A stretch of DNA of 64,000 nt from Algoriphagus sp. NG3 (GCF_034119865.1 NZ_CP139421.1:3941001-4005000); one strand, 5' to 3'. Positions 26,712 through 35,067 are shown, counted from the first letter of the stretch. Program-made: numbers and translations. Notes: generated by a model from the letters alone, not told the origin.

Positions 26712-27188
26712 TTATGCTACTTTTAAATAGGAATAAGTCTCTTGAACTATATTAGAAACTTCTACGGTAGATGTATTTTTCCTTGAAACTGTTTCGCCTG
26801 CAACCTGAAAGGAAATAGAATGCCCTGTTTTATTTATTAGCTGTTCTAATTTGTTTTGTTGAAGCGAAGCTGTTTTCCATTCAAAATTTTGATGATAAAA
26901 TGTCAAAACTTCTTTTCTCACGAGAACTTCATCTGGCTTAGGCGCTACTATCAAGCTTTCACCTAAAACAGATTCAATCTTCGCCAAGCTTTTTAAGGTA
27001 AAATTATGGGTGCCCTGCATCCATTTACTGATTTCAGATTCCTTCTTACCCATTAGATTGGCTAGATCCCGTTGGGTTCTACCTTGTTTTTCCAGTAAAT
27101 CATAGATTCTATTGACAATGTCAAAAGAGTGATCTACATATCGCTTCACTTCATCACTTACTTGAATTGATTCGAAAATTGCGCTCAT
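26712..27188 (-). CDS. XRE antitoxin-like protein with C-terminal extension
   Basis: 158 residues. The helix-turn-helix (GRTQRDLANLMGKKESEISK, WMQGTHNFTLKSLAKIESVL) is at about 36-76, followed by some 80 residues without a recognised domain. In TAC systems the antitoxin's C-terminal extension is the part that needs the chaperone, so this tail is the candidate chaperone-addiction region (inferred). It lies 9 bases behind the putative toxin and 3 before the SecB-like gene. Confidence 0.72.
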   Translation of the reverse strand: MSAIFESIQVSDEVKRYVDHSFDIVNRIYDLLEKQGRTQRDLANLMGKKESEISKWMQGTHNFTLKSLAKIESVLGESLIVAPKPDEVLVRKEVLTFYHQNFEWKTASLQQNKLEQLINKTGHSISFQVAGETVSRKNTSTVEVSNIVQETYSYLKVA

Positions 27189-27197
27189 AACTAGGGT

Positions 27198-27665
27198 TTA
27201 TTTGTTGAAAAATGTCAAATCTCCAGAAATATTTTTTCCGGCAATTTCAATTTGACCATTTTCTAATTTCATATGAATGACAAATGCTAGGGTATTCATT
27301 ACTTCAAAATGGGGAAATGCATCTGGACTATCTTGTACTTTTTGTGATGACTTGATTCCTCCATTGCCTAAAATGACTAACTCATCACTAATTCGGTAAC
27401 AATAAAGCCGAAGCTTCGATACTGTGATGGGAATTGCTTTTGCTGTTTTCTCAGGTCTGAAATGCCTTTCCAAGGCACCAGACTCTTTTCCAATTTTTTG
27501 GATCCAATACGAAACGGTTTCAATATCTTTTTGATAATCAGGACTATCCTTGAAGCGAATAAAGAACTCATCTGTTTCATTGATCCCCTTTCCTAACTCT
27601 TCTATGGTGTAGAACTGGGTCTTATCGAAACTGACATAAGGCTTTATTTCAAAGTAACGCTTCAC
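27198..27665 (-). CDS. Putative toxin of the SecB-like module
   Basis: 155 residues, first gene of the four-gene operon. The core KLRLYCYRISDELVILGNGG and GGIKSSQ recall RelE/HigB-like strands, preceded by ALERHFRPE. Catalytic residues cannot be named. The toxin role is inferred from operon position (directly upstream of an XRE protein and behind an operator-like palindrome), not shown by sequence identity. Confidence 0.55.
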   Translation of the reverse strand: MKRYFEIKPYVSFDKTQFYTIEELGKGINETDEFFIRFKDSPDYQKDIETVSYWIQKIGKESGALERHFRPEKTAKAIPITVSKLRLYCYRISDELVILGNGGIKSSQKVQDSPDAFPHFEVMNTLAFVIHMKLENGQIEIAGKNISGDLTFFNK

Positions 27666-27681
27666 TTTTAAGTTAAGTTTA

Positions 27682-27721
27682 CAAATGTATCAAAAATTTA
27701 TTTAGATAAGCAAGCTTATCT
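27682..27721 (-). promoter_or_regulatory. Promoter and operator of the SecB-like module
   Basis: TACATTTG (27689-27682, minus) is an exact TAnnTTTG box. AGATAAGC-AA-GCTTATCT (27704-27721) is a perfect 8+2+8 inverted repeat over the -33 region, well placed for repression by an XRE protein of the operon. Confidence 0.7.
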
Positions 27722-27928
27722 TATTTCAAATCAGTCCTCCACTCCGACTTTCAGGATTGCTTGAAAAAGGATTTTATATTTCCCTGATCTACTGTCTGTC
27801 CATCACTTCCCTGAGATATTTCGATCTGGTTGTCCAGTTTCTGCTTCGTTTACCTTAATGCATTCGACTCCTGGTCAAAAAAGAAATCCGAATCAACTTT
27901 CTTTCTATAATTTACAAGTACAGGCTAG

Positions 27929-28042
27929 TACGAAGAACTAGGCCGATACTTACATGTCAACCGTGGATTTGGATTTCTATCATTCCCTAGTCGGGTTAGC
28001 ATTTGGCCGGAGATTACGGTGTTGAGGTTGAAGAGGAGGTAA
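27929..28042 (+). pseudogene. Duplicated 3' end of the phosphoesterase gene, copy 3
   Basis: 38 codons in frame: YEELGRYLHVNRGFGFLSFP, SRVSIWPEITVLRLKRR, TAA stop. It is shorter than copies 1 and 2 at the 5' side. The 240 bases before it (27722-27928) show no gene. Confidence 0.8.
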
Positions 28043-28053
28043 TAGTGTTTGCC

Positions 28054-28200
28054 GGAGGGTGTTTTTGAGAAATTAGTTTAAATTTAAAAATGAATACTTG
28101 TGATTGGATATCAAAAGCCAATTACAAATTGGTAAAGATATGAGGGTGGAGTTACAACCCACCCAGTCCAACTTAACATTTGACTCCACCCAGAGGGGGT
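28054..28200. repeat. Direct repeat D, copy 1
   Basis: About 147 bases after phosphoesterase-end copy 3, starting GGAGGGTGTTTTTGAGAAAT and ending in CACCCAGAGGGGG. It is repeated with about ten per cent differences at 28891-29039. Confidence 0.85.
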
Positions 28201-28274
28201 CTTCCTGCCGTTATACCAAAGAAAATGAGGCTACTGGCATCTTTGCGGATAATCATATAATTTAAACCATACTT

Positions 28275-28673
28275 ATGAGAAACCTAAACATTTTACCTCT
28301 TGCCTTACTATTGAGCATGCTCATTTTGGGGTGTGACAACGACAATGAAATAATCCAAACATCCATTCTTAAAATGAAATGGATAGAATCTTTTGAAGAG
28401 AAGACTTCTGAAGAAATTGAAATTTACCGACCCGGTGATTACGATGATTTTCCTGCAAGCAGGTATAGACAAGTTTTCATTTTTGATGATAATGGAGAAA
28501 TTGAATATAGCGTATTAGCTACTAATGATGCTCATTATATGGCAAAAGGAAGTTGGGAGTACAATGAAAAAACAAAAATCCTTAAAATTTACAATTCGGA
28601 CTCAGAAAAAATATATGAATTTGAGATTATTGAATTGACCAATCAGGTGCTAAAACTAAAAGCCAACAACTAA
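28275..28673 (+). CDS. Small lipoprotein (lipocalin-like)
   Basis: 132 residues with a lipoprotein signal (lipobox LILGC, Cys20). The remainder is beta-rich; AKGSWEYNEKTKILKIYNSD and the C-terminal VLKLKANN recall small lipocalin-like lipoproteins of Bacteroidota. No function is known. It is the payload of the last cassette, enclosed by two copies of the phosphoesterase end plus repeat D. Confidence 0.7.
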   Translation: MRNLNILPLALLLSMLILGCDNDNEIIQTSILKMKWIESFEEKTSEEIEIYRPGDYDDFPASRYRQVFIFDDNGEIEYSVLATNDAHYMAKGSWEYNEKTKILKIYNSDSEKIYEFEIIELTNQVLKLKANN

Positions 28674-28801
28674 TTATCTAATATTTTTTTTTGGCTTGGG
28701 TGCAGGATTGTGCAATTTATACGAACCGCTAATCGAGACAGGCTGTATACAGTAGTTCATTAAATCTCAGGCATGGATCTCAAGCAATAAGTCCAGCATG
28801 C

Positions 28802-28879
28802 TTTCATAACCTTTTCTTGCCAGGGTTGACAAGTGGGTATCTGCCGGTAATTACGGTGTTGAAGTTGAAGCGGGAATAG
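28802..28879 (+). pseudogene. Duplicated 3' end of the phosphoesterase gene, copy 4 (decayed)
   Basis: GTGGGTATCTGCCGGTAATTACGGTG and GAAGTTGAAG remain alignable to the intact gene end, but indels break the frame. It is the most degenerate and most distal copy. Confidence 0.7.
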
Positions 28880-28890
28880 TAGTATTAAAT

Positions 28891-29039
28891 GGAGGGTGTT
28901 TTTTGAGAAATTAGTTTAAATTTAAAAATGAATACTTGTGATTGAATATCAAAAGCCAATTCCAAATTGGTAAAGATATGAGGGTGAAATTACAAATCCC
29001 ACACAGACCAACTTGACATTTGAATTCACCTAGAGGGGG
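28891..29039. repeat. Direct repeat D, copy 2
   Basis: Second copy of 28054-28200. It ends abruptly at the junction with the IS21 remnant. Confidence 0.85.
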
Positions 29040-29202
29040 GCAGAACCAACTCTGGCCGACGCGATCCTAGACAGATTGACAGCTTCTACTCATCGTATAA
29101 CTCTGCAAGGTAAATCCCTACGAAAGAAAAAAATCATTAAGTTTGAAAATAATCCTGCTTGTTCAGTGATGTTTTTTTACCGGTTTACCTGGCGACCTTT
29201 GC
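29040..29202 (+). pseudogene. IS21-family remnant: istB 3' end and terminal repeats
   Basis: Frame 29040-29141 reads EPTLADAILDRLTASTHRIT then LQGKSLRKK, the C-terminal end of IstB-type ATPases. Behind it begin short direct repeats (TGGCGACCTTTGCGCCGGAA, then after the IS copies TGGCGTACTTTTCTGCGGAA and TGGGGTACTTTCGTCGGAA). These are of the kind found at IS21 ends. The rest of the element is gone and two ISL3 copies lie inside the repeats. Confidence 0.75.
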
Positions 29203-29229
29203 GGTTCTTCGTCACATTTGGTGAAGGGT

Positions 29230-30906
29230 TCAGCTGGAATTGGCCAGTACTATTTTTCTCAAAAGCTCAAATCCTGCCCTGCCATACATGTTTCTTTTGA
29301 TGGTTTTGAGTCTATTGACCTGCCCTTCCACTTGCCCGTTGCTTATCGTGGATATGACAGCTTGGTTTACTGCCTCATAATCCTGGTTTATCCCTTTTGC
29401 AAACCCTTTAAGTGCTGAACATTCGGCGCCCGCAATTTTTATCCACTCCGTTAAACTGCCCTCTTCTTTGGCTACAAACAGTTGGCGGAAGGAATGGGCT
29501 AAATCAGTGCTGTGTTTGATTTCAGGTGATTTTTGTAGCAATATGTCCAGGTATTTTTGATCTTCTTCTTTCAAAGTCCCGGCCTTTGCCAAGGCGATGA
29601 ATGCCAGTTTTGACAGGGACCAGGTCTTAACCGGTTTGAGCAAAGGTAGCAGGATGTTTTCCCTGGTTTTAGCGGTTTTCCCATCGTTGATCAGTTTATT
29701 CATCCGCTCACAGAACTGGCTATACTTTCCATTAAAACCCTTTTCCGTTATGTGGTTGAAAAGGTTTAAGTATGTGGTTTTGGTCTGGCTAAGCCTTATC
29801 AGTTCAGATTCAAAACCACAAAAGTTGGTAAGGGGCCTGCTCCCGCTTATCTCCCTTGAGACCAGGCACTCAGAGGCAAGGTACTTTCTGATTGTTTTCC
29901 TGCCCGCCCCGAGCTGTTTGGCAATAGCTTTGATGCCATAGCCTTCTTGGTGAAGTTCCCTGGCTTTTTGAAACTTAAACTGTCTATCCGGACCGACATT
30001 CCCCACCATCCGTGCTTCTCCCTCTATAGGGGCCGATAAGACCGGGGTATCCCCGGGCTCCGGTTCCGTTTCTTTTATTACTTTCTCTTCTTCGGTTTTC
30101 AGTAAACTATCCTGCCCGGATCCCATTTCTTCAAAGCACTTTTTGATCACCGGACTGTGCCTGCGCAGGGATCTCTTAAAGGCATCGGTAAGATTGACCA
30201 GAAGATGAAACCTGTCGGCTACCTGAATGGCGTCAGGGGCCCCGTTTCTGATACCCAGCGCATAGGCACTTGCCCTGTCTCTGGATACGGTGTGGACTTC
30301 AGGGTGGGCTTTCAACCAATCTGCAAGCGTGTCTGCTTCCCGGTCCGGAAGCAGATCAATGACTTCTCTATTGATCAGGTCGACAATGATAGTCCCGTAA
30401 TTCCTCCCTTTCTTATAGGCCCAGTCGTCAACACCAATGGTTCCCGAGGTCAATGTTCTGACAGTAACCCCAATTCCTTTGAGAGTCCTCAAAACAGTAG
30501 ATGAACTGATGGGGTATCCGATTACCTTACAGAGGGCGGCACCTTTATTCCCCCCAAGCTCTGTACCCACTGATCTGACCAGGTCAGCTGATCTGGAAAA
30601 ACATCTGCTGTAGGGCTTGATCTGATCAACAAACCGTTCGGTAAAGACTTTTCGGGAACATTTCCTGTTCTTACAGAAGAACTTCCTGACACGCAGGACA
30701 ACTTTGGTTTCCCTGCCTGAGACCGGCAGGTCAGCGAGTGATCTGTCATAAAACCCATGAATGGATTTACTCCGTTTTCCACAGCATGGGCAGGCAGACC
30801 GTTTCTGGGCGGACACAGCAGCAATCAACAGACTGGGATCCTGGTTGATAAGAACTGCTTTTGAGAGCCTAAGTCCTGAAGGGATAATAAAGGAAGGGAT
30901 GACCAT
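29230..30906 (-). CDS. ISL3-family transposase (copy 1)
   Basis: 558 residues. An N-terminal zinc ribbon (CPCCGKRS ... CKNRKCSR, about 38-86) precedes a helix-turn-helix and the DDE domain (GVDDWAYKKGRNYGTIIVDL, DRASAYALGI, VADRFHLLVN). A second HTH insertion (GYGIKAIAKQLGAGRKTIRK) is at about 328-347. The length is within the ISL3 range though somewhat long. It is intact, so the element may still be active. Confidence 0.93.
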   Translation of the reverse strand: MVIPSFIIPSGLRLSKAVLINQDPSLLIAAVSAQKRSACPCCGKRSKSIHGFYDRSLADLPVSGRETKVVLRVRKFFCKNRKCSRKVFTERFVDQIKPYSRCFSRSADLVRSVGTELGGNKGAALCKVIGYPISSSTVLRTLKGIGVTVRTLTSGTIGVDDWAYKKGRNYGTIIVDLINREVIDLLPDREADTLADWLKAHPEVHTVSRDRASAYALGIRNGAPDAIQVADRFHLLVNLTDAFKRSLRRHSPVIKKCFEEMGSGQDSLLKTEEEKVIKETEPEPGDTPVLSAPIEGEARMVGNVGPDRQFKFQKARELHQEGYGIKAIAKQLGAGRKTIRKYLASECLVSREISGSRPLTNFCGFESELIRLSQTKTTYLNLFNHITEKGFNGKYSQFCERMNKLINDGKTAKTRENILLPLLKPVKTWSLSKLAFIALAKAGTLKEEDQKYLDILLQKSPEIKHSTDLAHSFRQLFVAKEEGSLTEWIKIAGAECSALKGFAKGINQDYEAVNQAVISTISNGQVEGQVNRLKTIKRNMYGRAGFELLRKIVLANSS

Positions 30907-30966
30907 ATATTATGTTTATTAAATACACAAATAAATTATATATTCATACTGATTAAACCTAACATT

Positions 30967-31434
30967 ATGGGCAAGCCAGTTTTAAAAGTAAACAGAAAGA
31001 CTCCGGAAGGAATAGCCGGAATCTTGAAAAACAACGCTGACTTCCTGTTGGCAACACGCCTGAATATGGTCTACCATGTAGCCAGGGGTCATTCAAGCAG
31101 GGAAGTTGCGTCATGGTACGGGGTCAGTTTCAAACAGGTGGTCAACTGGGTCCACCGTTTCGAACAAAACGGGGTAGAAGGACTGGAAAACAGGTCAGGA
31201 AGAGGGAGGAAGTCCTACCTTACAGACCAGCAGATGGATAAAATCAGAAGCATAGTTCTGGAGAAATCACCGGAGGATTACGGGATTAATGCCAAAAATT
31301 GGTCAGGCCCCGGTATTCTTAAAGTAATAAAAGAACAGTTTGAGGTAGATTACAAACCCAGCCAGTCCTATAAATTAATCGAAAAAATGGGGCTGGGATT
31401 CAAAAAAGGGAGTGGGGTCACTATAGTGGAATAA
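30967..31434 (+). CDS. HTH passenger protein of the ISL3 element (copy 1)
   Basis: 155 residues, transcribed divergently from the transposase with a 60-base gap. An HTH of the IS630/winged-helix type (ARGHSSREVASWYGVSFKQV, RSGRGRKSYLTDQQ, WSGPGILKVIKEQF) makes up almost the whole protein, without a catalytic DDE part. It may regulate the transposase or help target choice. It is carried identically by both copies. Confidence 0.8.
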   Translation: MGKPVLKVNRKTPEGIAGILKNNADFLLATRLNMVYHVARGHSSREVASWYGVSFKQVVNWVHRFEQNGVEGLENRSGRGRKSYLTDQQMDKIRSIVLEKSPEDYGINAKNWSGPGILKVIKEQFEVDYKPSQSYKLIEKMGLGFKKGSGVTIVE

Positions 31435-31537
31435 TGTGTATTTTATTAATATTCTTTCACCAAAATTGACGAAGAACCACCTTTGCGCCGGAATTAATGG
31501 CGTACTTTTCGGTTCTTCGTCACATTTGGTGAAGGGT

Positions 31538-33214
31538 TCAGCTGGAATTGGCCAGTACTATTTTTCTCAAAAGCTCAAATCCTGCCCTGCCATACATGTT
31601 TCTTTTGATGGTTTTGAGTCTATTGACCTGCCCTTCCACTTGCCCGTTGCTTATCGTGGATATGACAGCTTGGTTTACTGCCTCATAATCCTGGTTTATC
31701 CCTTTTGCAAACCCTTTAAGTGCTGAACATTCGGCGCCCGCAATTTTTATCCACTCCGTTAAACTGCCCTCTTCTTTGGCTACAAACAGTTGGCGGAAGG
31801 AATGGGCTAAATCAGTGCTGTGTTTGATTTCAGGTGATTTTTGTAGCAATATGTCCAGGTATTTTTGATCTTCTTCTTTCAAAGTCCCGGCCTTTGCCAA
31901 GGCGATGAATGCCAGTTTTGACAGGGACCAGGTCTTAACCGGTTTGAGCAAAGGTAGCAGGATGTTTTCCCTGGTTTTAGCGGTTTTCCCATCGTTGATC
32001 AGTTTATTCATCCGCTCACAGAACTGGCTATACTTTCCATTAAAACCCTTTTCCGTTATGTGGTTGAAAAGGTTTAAGTATGTGGTTTTGGTCTGGCTAA
32101 GCCTTATCAGTTCAGATTCAAAACCACAAAAGTTGGTAAGGGGCCTGCTCCCGCTTATCTCCCTTGAGACCAGGCACTCAGAGGCAAGGTACTTTCTGAT
32201 TGTTTTCCTGCCCGCCCCGAGCTGTTTGGCAATAGCTTTGATGCCATAGCCTTCTTGGTGAAGTTCCCTGGCTTTTTGAAACTTAAACTGTCTATCCGGA
32301 CCGACATTCCCCACCATCCGTGCTTCTCCCTCTATAGGGGCCGATAAGACCGGGGTATCCCCGGGCTCCGGTTCCGTTTCTTTTATTACTTTCTCTTCTT
32401 CGGTTTTCAGTAAACTATCCTGCCCGGATCCCATTTCTTCAAAGCACTTTTTGATCACCGGACTGTGCCTGCGCAGGGATCTCTTAAAGGCATCGGTAAG
32501 ATTGACCAGAAGATGAAACCTGTCGGCTACCTGAATGGCGTCAGGGGCCCCGTTTCTGATACCCAGCGCATAGGCACTTGCCCTGTCTCTGGATACGGTG
32601 TGGACTTCAGGGTGGGCTTTCAACCAATCTGCAAGCGTGTCTGCTTCCCGGTCCGGAAGCAGATCAATGACTTCTCTATTGATCAGGTCGACAATGATAG
32701 TCCCGTAATTCCTCCCTTTCTTATAGGCCCAGTCGTCAACACCAATGGTTCCCGAGGTCAATGTTCTGACAGTAACCCCAATTCCTTTGAGAGTCCTCAA
32801 AACAGTAGATGAACTGATGGGGTATCCGATTACCTTACAGAGGGCGGCACCTTTATTCCCCCCAAGCTCTGTACCCACTGATCTGACCAGGTCAGCTGAT
32901 CTGGAAAAACATCTGCTGTAGGGCTTGATCTGATCAACAAACCGTTCGGTAAAGACTTTTCGGGAACATTTCCTGTTCTTACAGAAGAACTTCCTGACAC
33001 GCAGGACAACTTTGGTTTCCCTGCCTGAGACCGGCAGGTCAGCGAGTGATCTGTCATAAAACCCATGAATGGATTTACTCCGTTTTCCACAGCATGGGCA
33101 GGCAGACCGTTTCTGGGCGGACACAGCAGCAATCAACAGACTGGGATCCTGGTTGATAAGAACTGCTTTTGAGAGCCTAAGTCCTGAAGGGATAATAAAG
33201 GAAGGGATGACCAT
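31538..33214 (-). CDS. ISL3-family transposase (copy 2)
   Basis: Identical in protein sequence to the transposase of copy 1 (558 residues, zinc ribbon, HTH and DDE domain), intact. Confidence 0.93.
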   Translation of the reverse strand: MVIPSFIIPSGLRLSKAVLINQDPSLLIAAVSAQKRSACPCCGKRSKSIHGFYDRSLADLPVSGRETKVVLRVRKFFCKNRKCSRKVFTERFVDQIKPYSRCFSRSADLVRSVGTELGGNKGAALCKVIGYPISSSTVLRTLKGIGVTVRTLTSGTIGVDDWAYKKGRNYGTIIVDLINREVIDLLPDREADTLADWLKAHPEVHTVSRDRASAYALGIRNGAPDAIQVADRFHLLVNLTDAFKRSLRRHSPVIKKCFEEMGSGQDSLLKTEEEKVIKETEPEPGDTPVLSAPIEGEARMVGNVGPDRQFKFQKARELHQEGYGIKAIAKQLGAGRKTIRKYLASECLVSREISGSRPLTNFCGFESELIRLSQTKTTYLNLFNHITEKGFNGKYSQFCERMNKLINDGKTAKTRENILLPLLKPVKTWSLSKLAFIALAKAGTLKEEDQKYLDILLQKSPEIKHSTDLAHSFRQLFVAKEEGSLTEWIKIAGAECSALKGFAKGINQDYEAVNQAVISTISNGQVEGQVNRLKTIKRNMYGRAGFELLRKIVLANSS

Positions 33215-33274
33215 ATATTATGTTTATTAAATACACAAATAAATTATATATTCATACTGATTAAACCTAACATT

Positions 33275-33742
33275 ATGGGCAAGCCAGTTTTAAAAGTAAA
33301 CAGAAAGACTCCGGAAGGAATAGCCGGAATCTTGAAAAACAACGCTGACTTCCTGTTGGCAACACGCCTGAATATGGTCTACCATGTAGCCAGGGGTCAT
33401 TCAAGCAGGGAAGTTGCGTCATGGTACGGGGTCAGTTTCAAACAGGTGGTCAACTGGGTCCACCGTTTCGAACAAAACGGGGTAGAAGGACTGGAAAACA
33501 GGTCAGGAAGAGGGAGGAAGTCCTACCTTACAGACCAGCAGATGGATAAAATCAGAAGCATAGTTCTGGAGAAATCACCGGAGGATTACGGGATTAATGC
33601 CAAAAATTGGTCAGGCCCCGGTATTCTTAAAGTAATAAAAGAACAGTTTGAGGTAGATTACAAACCCAGCCAGTCCTATAAATTAATCGAAAAAATGGGG
33701 CTGGGATTCAAAAAAGGGAGTGGGGTCACTATAGTGGAATAA
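33275..33742 (+). CDS. HTH passenger protein of the ISL3 element (copy 2)
   Basis: Identical to the 155-residue protein of copy 1, again divergent from the transposase. Confidence 0.8.
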   Translation: MGKPVLKVNRKTPEGIAGILKNNADFLLATRLNMVYHVARGHSSREVASWYGVSFKQVVNWVHRFEQNGVEGLENRSGRGRKSYLTDQQMDKIRSIVLEKSPEDYGINAKNWSGPGILKVIKEQFEVDYKPSQSYKLIEKMGLGFKKGSGVTIVE

Positions 33743-33803
33743 TGTGTATTTTATTAATATTCTTTCACCAAAATTGACGAAGAACCTACTTTTCTGCGGA
33801 ACG

Positions 33804-34100
33804 ATGGGGTACTTTCGTCGGAATATCTACTCAATTAATTTCCACGATTTCTTTATCTACACAAGAGCTATAAAGTACTATAACAACCTTGTAAATGATG
33901 CGTGTTTTAACTTAACTGAAAGTAATCTTGTGGATTTTGCATTAAGTAATGAAGCATTAACGAAAAAACTGATGGGTTTTGACAAAGCAAGCGATAAGAA
34001 AAAACAGAAGCCTCTCAAAAATTTACTACAGCAGTATTTTAAGTTAGAGCAATGTCCAGAATTCGACTCTTTCTATAGAAATTACCTAATGAACGCTTAA
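33804..34100 (+). CDS. Small protein of unknown function, 5' side overlaps IS21 end
   Basis: 98 residues if started at ATG 33804 (MGYFRRNIYSINFHDFF). An ATG at 33744 lies inside the ISL3 end and would be an artefact. Since the first codons lie in the last IS21-type terminal repeat, the native gene was probably longer and lost its beginning. No motif is recognised; it is Lys-rich towards the C-terminus. It ends 16 bases before the HNH-like gene, suggesting an operon. Confidence 0.45.
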   Translation: MGYFRRNIYSINFHDFFIYTRAIKYYNNLVNDACFNLTESNLVDFALSNEALTKKLMGFDKASDKKKQKPLKNLLQQYFKLEQCPEFDSFYRNYLMNA

Positions 34101-34116
34101 AGCAAGAACTAAAAAA

Positions 34117-35067
34117 ATGACAGGAAAGGAAAAAAGGGAACAGCTTTTTGATGTTTATTCCGCTCAACTTCAAAGTCTGATTGATCAAGGCTTATTCGAC
34201 TTAGAGTTGCAGTTCGAACAAACATTTATTTGTCCTACATGCTTACTCCAATTTTCAAAAGATGACCTTGATGTAACCAAAGAGAATTTCCTAACTCTTG
34301 AAGACGCTCCACCTAAATCTCTAGGCGGAAAAGCGAATACTCTTTCTTGCAAGAAATGTAATAACACATTTGGTCATGAGATTGATTTTCATTTAACTGA
34401 AAGACTAAATGAACTAGACATCCATTCCTTTCTTCCAAATACAGGTTCAAAAGTAACCGTTACTCATAATGGGATTCAAGTTCAAGGAACTGTGAAAGTG
34501 GATGACAACGGTGAAATAACTATTACCCACCTTGAGAAGGTTAATAATCCAAAAATTTTAAAGAAGTACGTTTCTGAGACAGGCAAAGATGATGTTGCAG
34601 ATATTAAATTTCCTGTTTCACGAGTTGATTTTAAAAGATTTGAAATAGCACTTCTGAAAACTGCCTATTTTTTAGCTTTCGAACATTACGGTTATTCTTT
34701 AATTTTAAGTTCCGCATTTAACGATGTCCGAGAGCAAATCAAAAATCCTGATGAAGATATTTATCCCGAAGGATTTTGGACAAGACAATCCGTTTTTAAT
34801 CAGTCTAACTCAGGTGTTCACCTTATTACATCAGAAGGATTTGAAGGGTTTCACTCAATCTTCGTACTAAAGACTATGGCTTCAGAATCTGGATACGGTG
34901 TATATCTTCCGACTTCAAACCAGGACTATAAAGGAGTTATTGAGAAGCTTAAGCAGCAGCAGGCAGGATTTAGTCTAAAATATATGTCATTTAAAGAGAC
35001 GGATTATTTTAAAGATAAAACCAGTCAAAAAATGTGTGTTGAATTCATGAGAAAAAGAAATAAGTAA
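34117..35067 (+). CDS. HNH-like zinc-finger protein
   Basis: 316 residues. CPTC (39-42) and CKKC (78-81) frame the segment LEDAPPKSLGGKANTL, the pattern of HNH_5-type nucleases (CxxC ... EHxxPxxLGG ... CxxCN). The catalytic His expected after Glu62 is replaced by Asp63, so nuclease activity is uncertain. The C-terminal 200 residues have no recognised domain. AT-richer than the housekeeping genes, in the accessory island. Confidence 0.6.
   Translation: MTGKEKREQLFDVYSAQLQSLIDQGLFDLELQFEQTFICPTCLLQFSKDDLDVTKENFLTLEDAPPKSLGGKANTLSCKKCNNTFGHEIDFHLTERLNELDIHSFLPNTGSKVTVTHNGIQVQGTVKVDDNGEITITHLEKVNNPKILKKYVSETGKDDVADIKFPVSRVDFKRFEIALLKTAYFLAFEHYGYSLILSSAFNDVREQIKNPDEDIYPEGFWTRQSVFNQSNSGVHLITSEGFEGFHSIFVLKTMASESGYGVYLPTSNQDYKGVIEKLKQQQAGFSLKYMSFKETDYFKDKTSQKMCVEFMRKRNK

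Larger units (their letters stand above)
29203..31478. mobile_element. ISL3-family insertion sequence, copy 1
   Basis: 2276 bases. Terminal inverted repeats GGTTCTTCGTCACATTTGGTGAA (29203-29225) and its complement with two mismatches (31456-31478). An 8-bp target duplication ACCTTTGC is present at 29195-29202 and 31479-31486. It contains a transposase and a divergent small HTH gene. It appears identical to copy 2. Confidence 0.95.
31511..33786. mobile_element. ISL3-family insertion sequence, copy 2
   Basis: 2276 bases in the same orientation as copy 1, with the same inverted repeats (31511-31533, 33764-33786) but its own 8-bp duplication TACTTTTC (31503-31510 and 33787-33794). Only 32 bases separate the copies. 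The different duplications show two separate insertions, not a tandem duplication. Confidence 0.95.

Noticed and set aside
21457..29039. Integron with gene cassettes
   Set aside because: No integrase and no attC-like palindromes; the boundaries are copies of a coding-gene end.
29170..33880. A single host gene interrupted by both ISL3 copies (continuous frame across both junctions)
   Set aside because: The sequence between and around the insertions is a series of IS21-type terminal repeats, with a stop at 29167; the open frame is fortuitous.
33744..34100. 118-residue ORF starting inside the ISL3 right end
   Set aside because: Its first 20 codons come from the IS and the IS21 end repeats; a start at 33804 or a lost native start is more likely.
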